The translations under genes were made by a program, and so were the position numbers. The notes under the pieces are model-generated. The model was not told the origin of the DNA, made no database searches, and saw nothing but the letters and a program-made list of their open reading frames with translations. This document shows positions 63,949 to 64,000 of a DNA stretch of 64,000 nucleotides, piece by piece; position 1 is the first letter of the stretch, and every line of letters begins with the position of its first letter. The stretch lies in the NCBI GenBank assembly GCA_932521035.1, contig OW051494.1, positions 1 through 64,000 on the forward strand, written 5' to 3'. This stretch comes from Oscheius dolichura (lineage: Eukaryota > Nematoda > Chromadorea > Rhabditida > Rhabditidae).

Positions 63949-64000
63949 TTTGTAATCAGAAAAGAGAATTGAAAAGAACAAAGAAAAAAAAGAACAAAGA
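63949..64000 (-). promoter_or_regulatory. Upstream of the Helitron gene, truncated by window end
   Basis: 52 bp before the chosen ATG, very T-rich on the coding strand, leading into TTTCTGATTACAAA just before the start. The TTTCTGATTAC stretch could be leader or the end of an upstream intron. No TATA box or Helitron 5' terminus can be assigned. Confidence 0.3.

Larger units (their letters stand above)
58370..64000 (-). mobile_element. Helitron rolling-circle transposon (5' end not defined)
   Basis: Defined by a near-intact Rep-helicase gene plus a GC-hairpin tail in the expected 3' position. The 5' terminus (TC in canonical elements) would lie upstream of 63948. Only 52 bp remain in the window, so it is either there or beyond the edge. 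There is no apurinic-type endonuclease domain, which separates it from Helentrons. The 3' boundary is uncertain: it may be at about 58374, or the element may also include the arrays to its left, since a second tail copy lies at 52421. Confidence 0.85.

Noticed and set aside
59127-63972. Plus-strand ORFs of 60-198 codons over the Helitron gene
   Set aside because: They are antisense shadows of exons; the minus strand carries the conserved Rep and helicase motifs with consistent splice phases.

Overview
This is a eukaryotic window. About 58 kb of the 64 kb is tandemly repeated DNA made of four minisatellite families. The right end (about 58.49-63.95 kb, minus strand) holds one recognisable gene: the Rep-helicase of a Helitron rolling-circle transposon. 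The gene has 13 GT-AG introns of only 35-42 nt, with acceptors mostly ending TTTAG or TTTCAG. That density of tiny spliceosomal introns rules out a prokaryote and fits compact-intron animals (some flatworms, nematodes, appendicularians, dicyemids) or a protist. The phylum cannot be fixed from this sequence.

Layout from left to right. (1) 1-7117: a 20-bp minisatellite interrupted by composite blocks of about 130-177 bp, forming a higher-order repeat of about 1.9 kb. (2) 7118-45020: one 38-kb array of 42-, 51- and 34-bp versions of a single monomer, with nested higher-order duplications (540 bp, 896 bp, about 3.0 kb, about 3.5 kb). The frame-breaking 34-bp version disappears after about 32.65 kb, so the last 12.4 kb is open in one frame and gives a 4,209-codon ORF that is probably not a gene. 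(3) 45021-51630 and 52538-57159: a roughly 29-30-bp array (array C) with G6 and A7-8 runs. (4) 51631-52420 and 57160-58369: a 30-bp array (array B). (5) A 118-bp GC-rich hairpin tail, present twice and identical, at 52421-52538 and 58370-58487. Only the right-hand tail leads on into the Helitron gene.

Read along the gene (minus strand), the order is: Rep-helicase gene, hairpin-rich 3' region, tail, array B (about 40 units), array C, second copy of the tail, array B (about 26 units), array C, the 38-kb array, the 20-bp array. The tail/B/C module has therefore been tandemly duplicated, possibly by Helitron 3'-end misprocessing or by unequal exchange. Arrays A1, A2 and B share a recognisable core (TTTAGG, then AAC or similar, then TCTACCA or TCC), so they may descend from one ancestral monomer.

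The Helitron protein reads as about 1,599 aa once introns are removed and one single-base frameshift (62992-63015) is allowed for. It has a charged N-terminal arm with four 23-aa repeats, a CxxC/CC zinc-binding-like segment, an HUH-Y2 Rep nuclease (H-V-H plus two tyrosines four residues apart) and a Pif1-like SF1 helicase with Walker A, Walker B and C-terminal motifs intact. No endonuclease domain was seen, so it is a classic Helitron rather than a Helentron. No tRNA, rRNA, CRISPR or other protein-coding gene could be supported.
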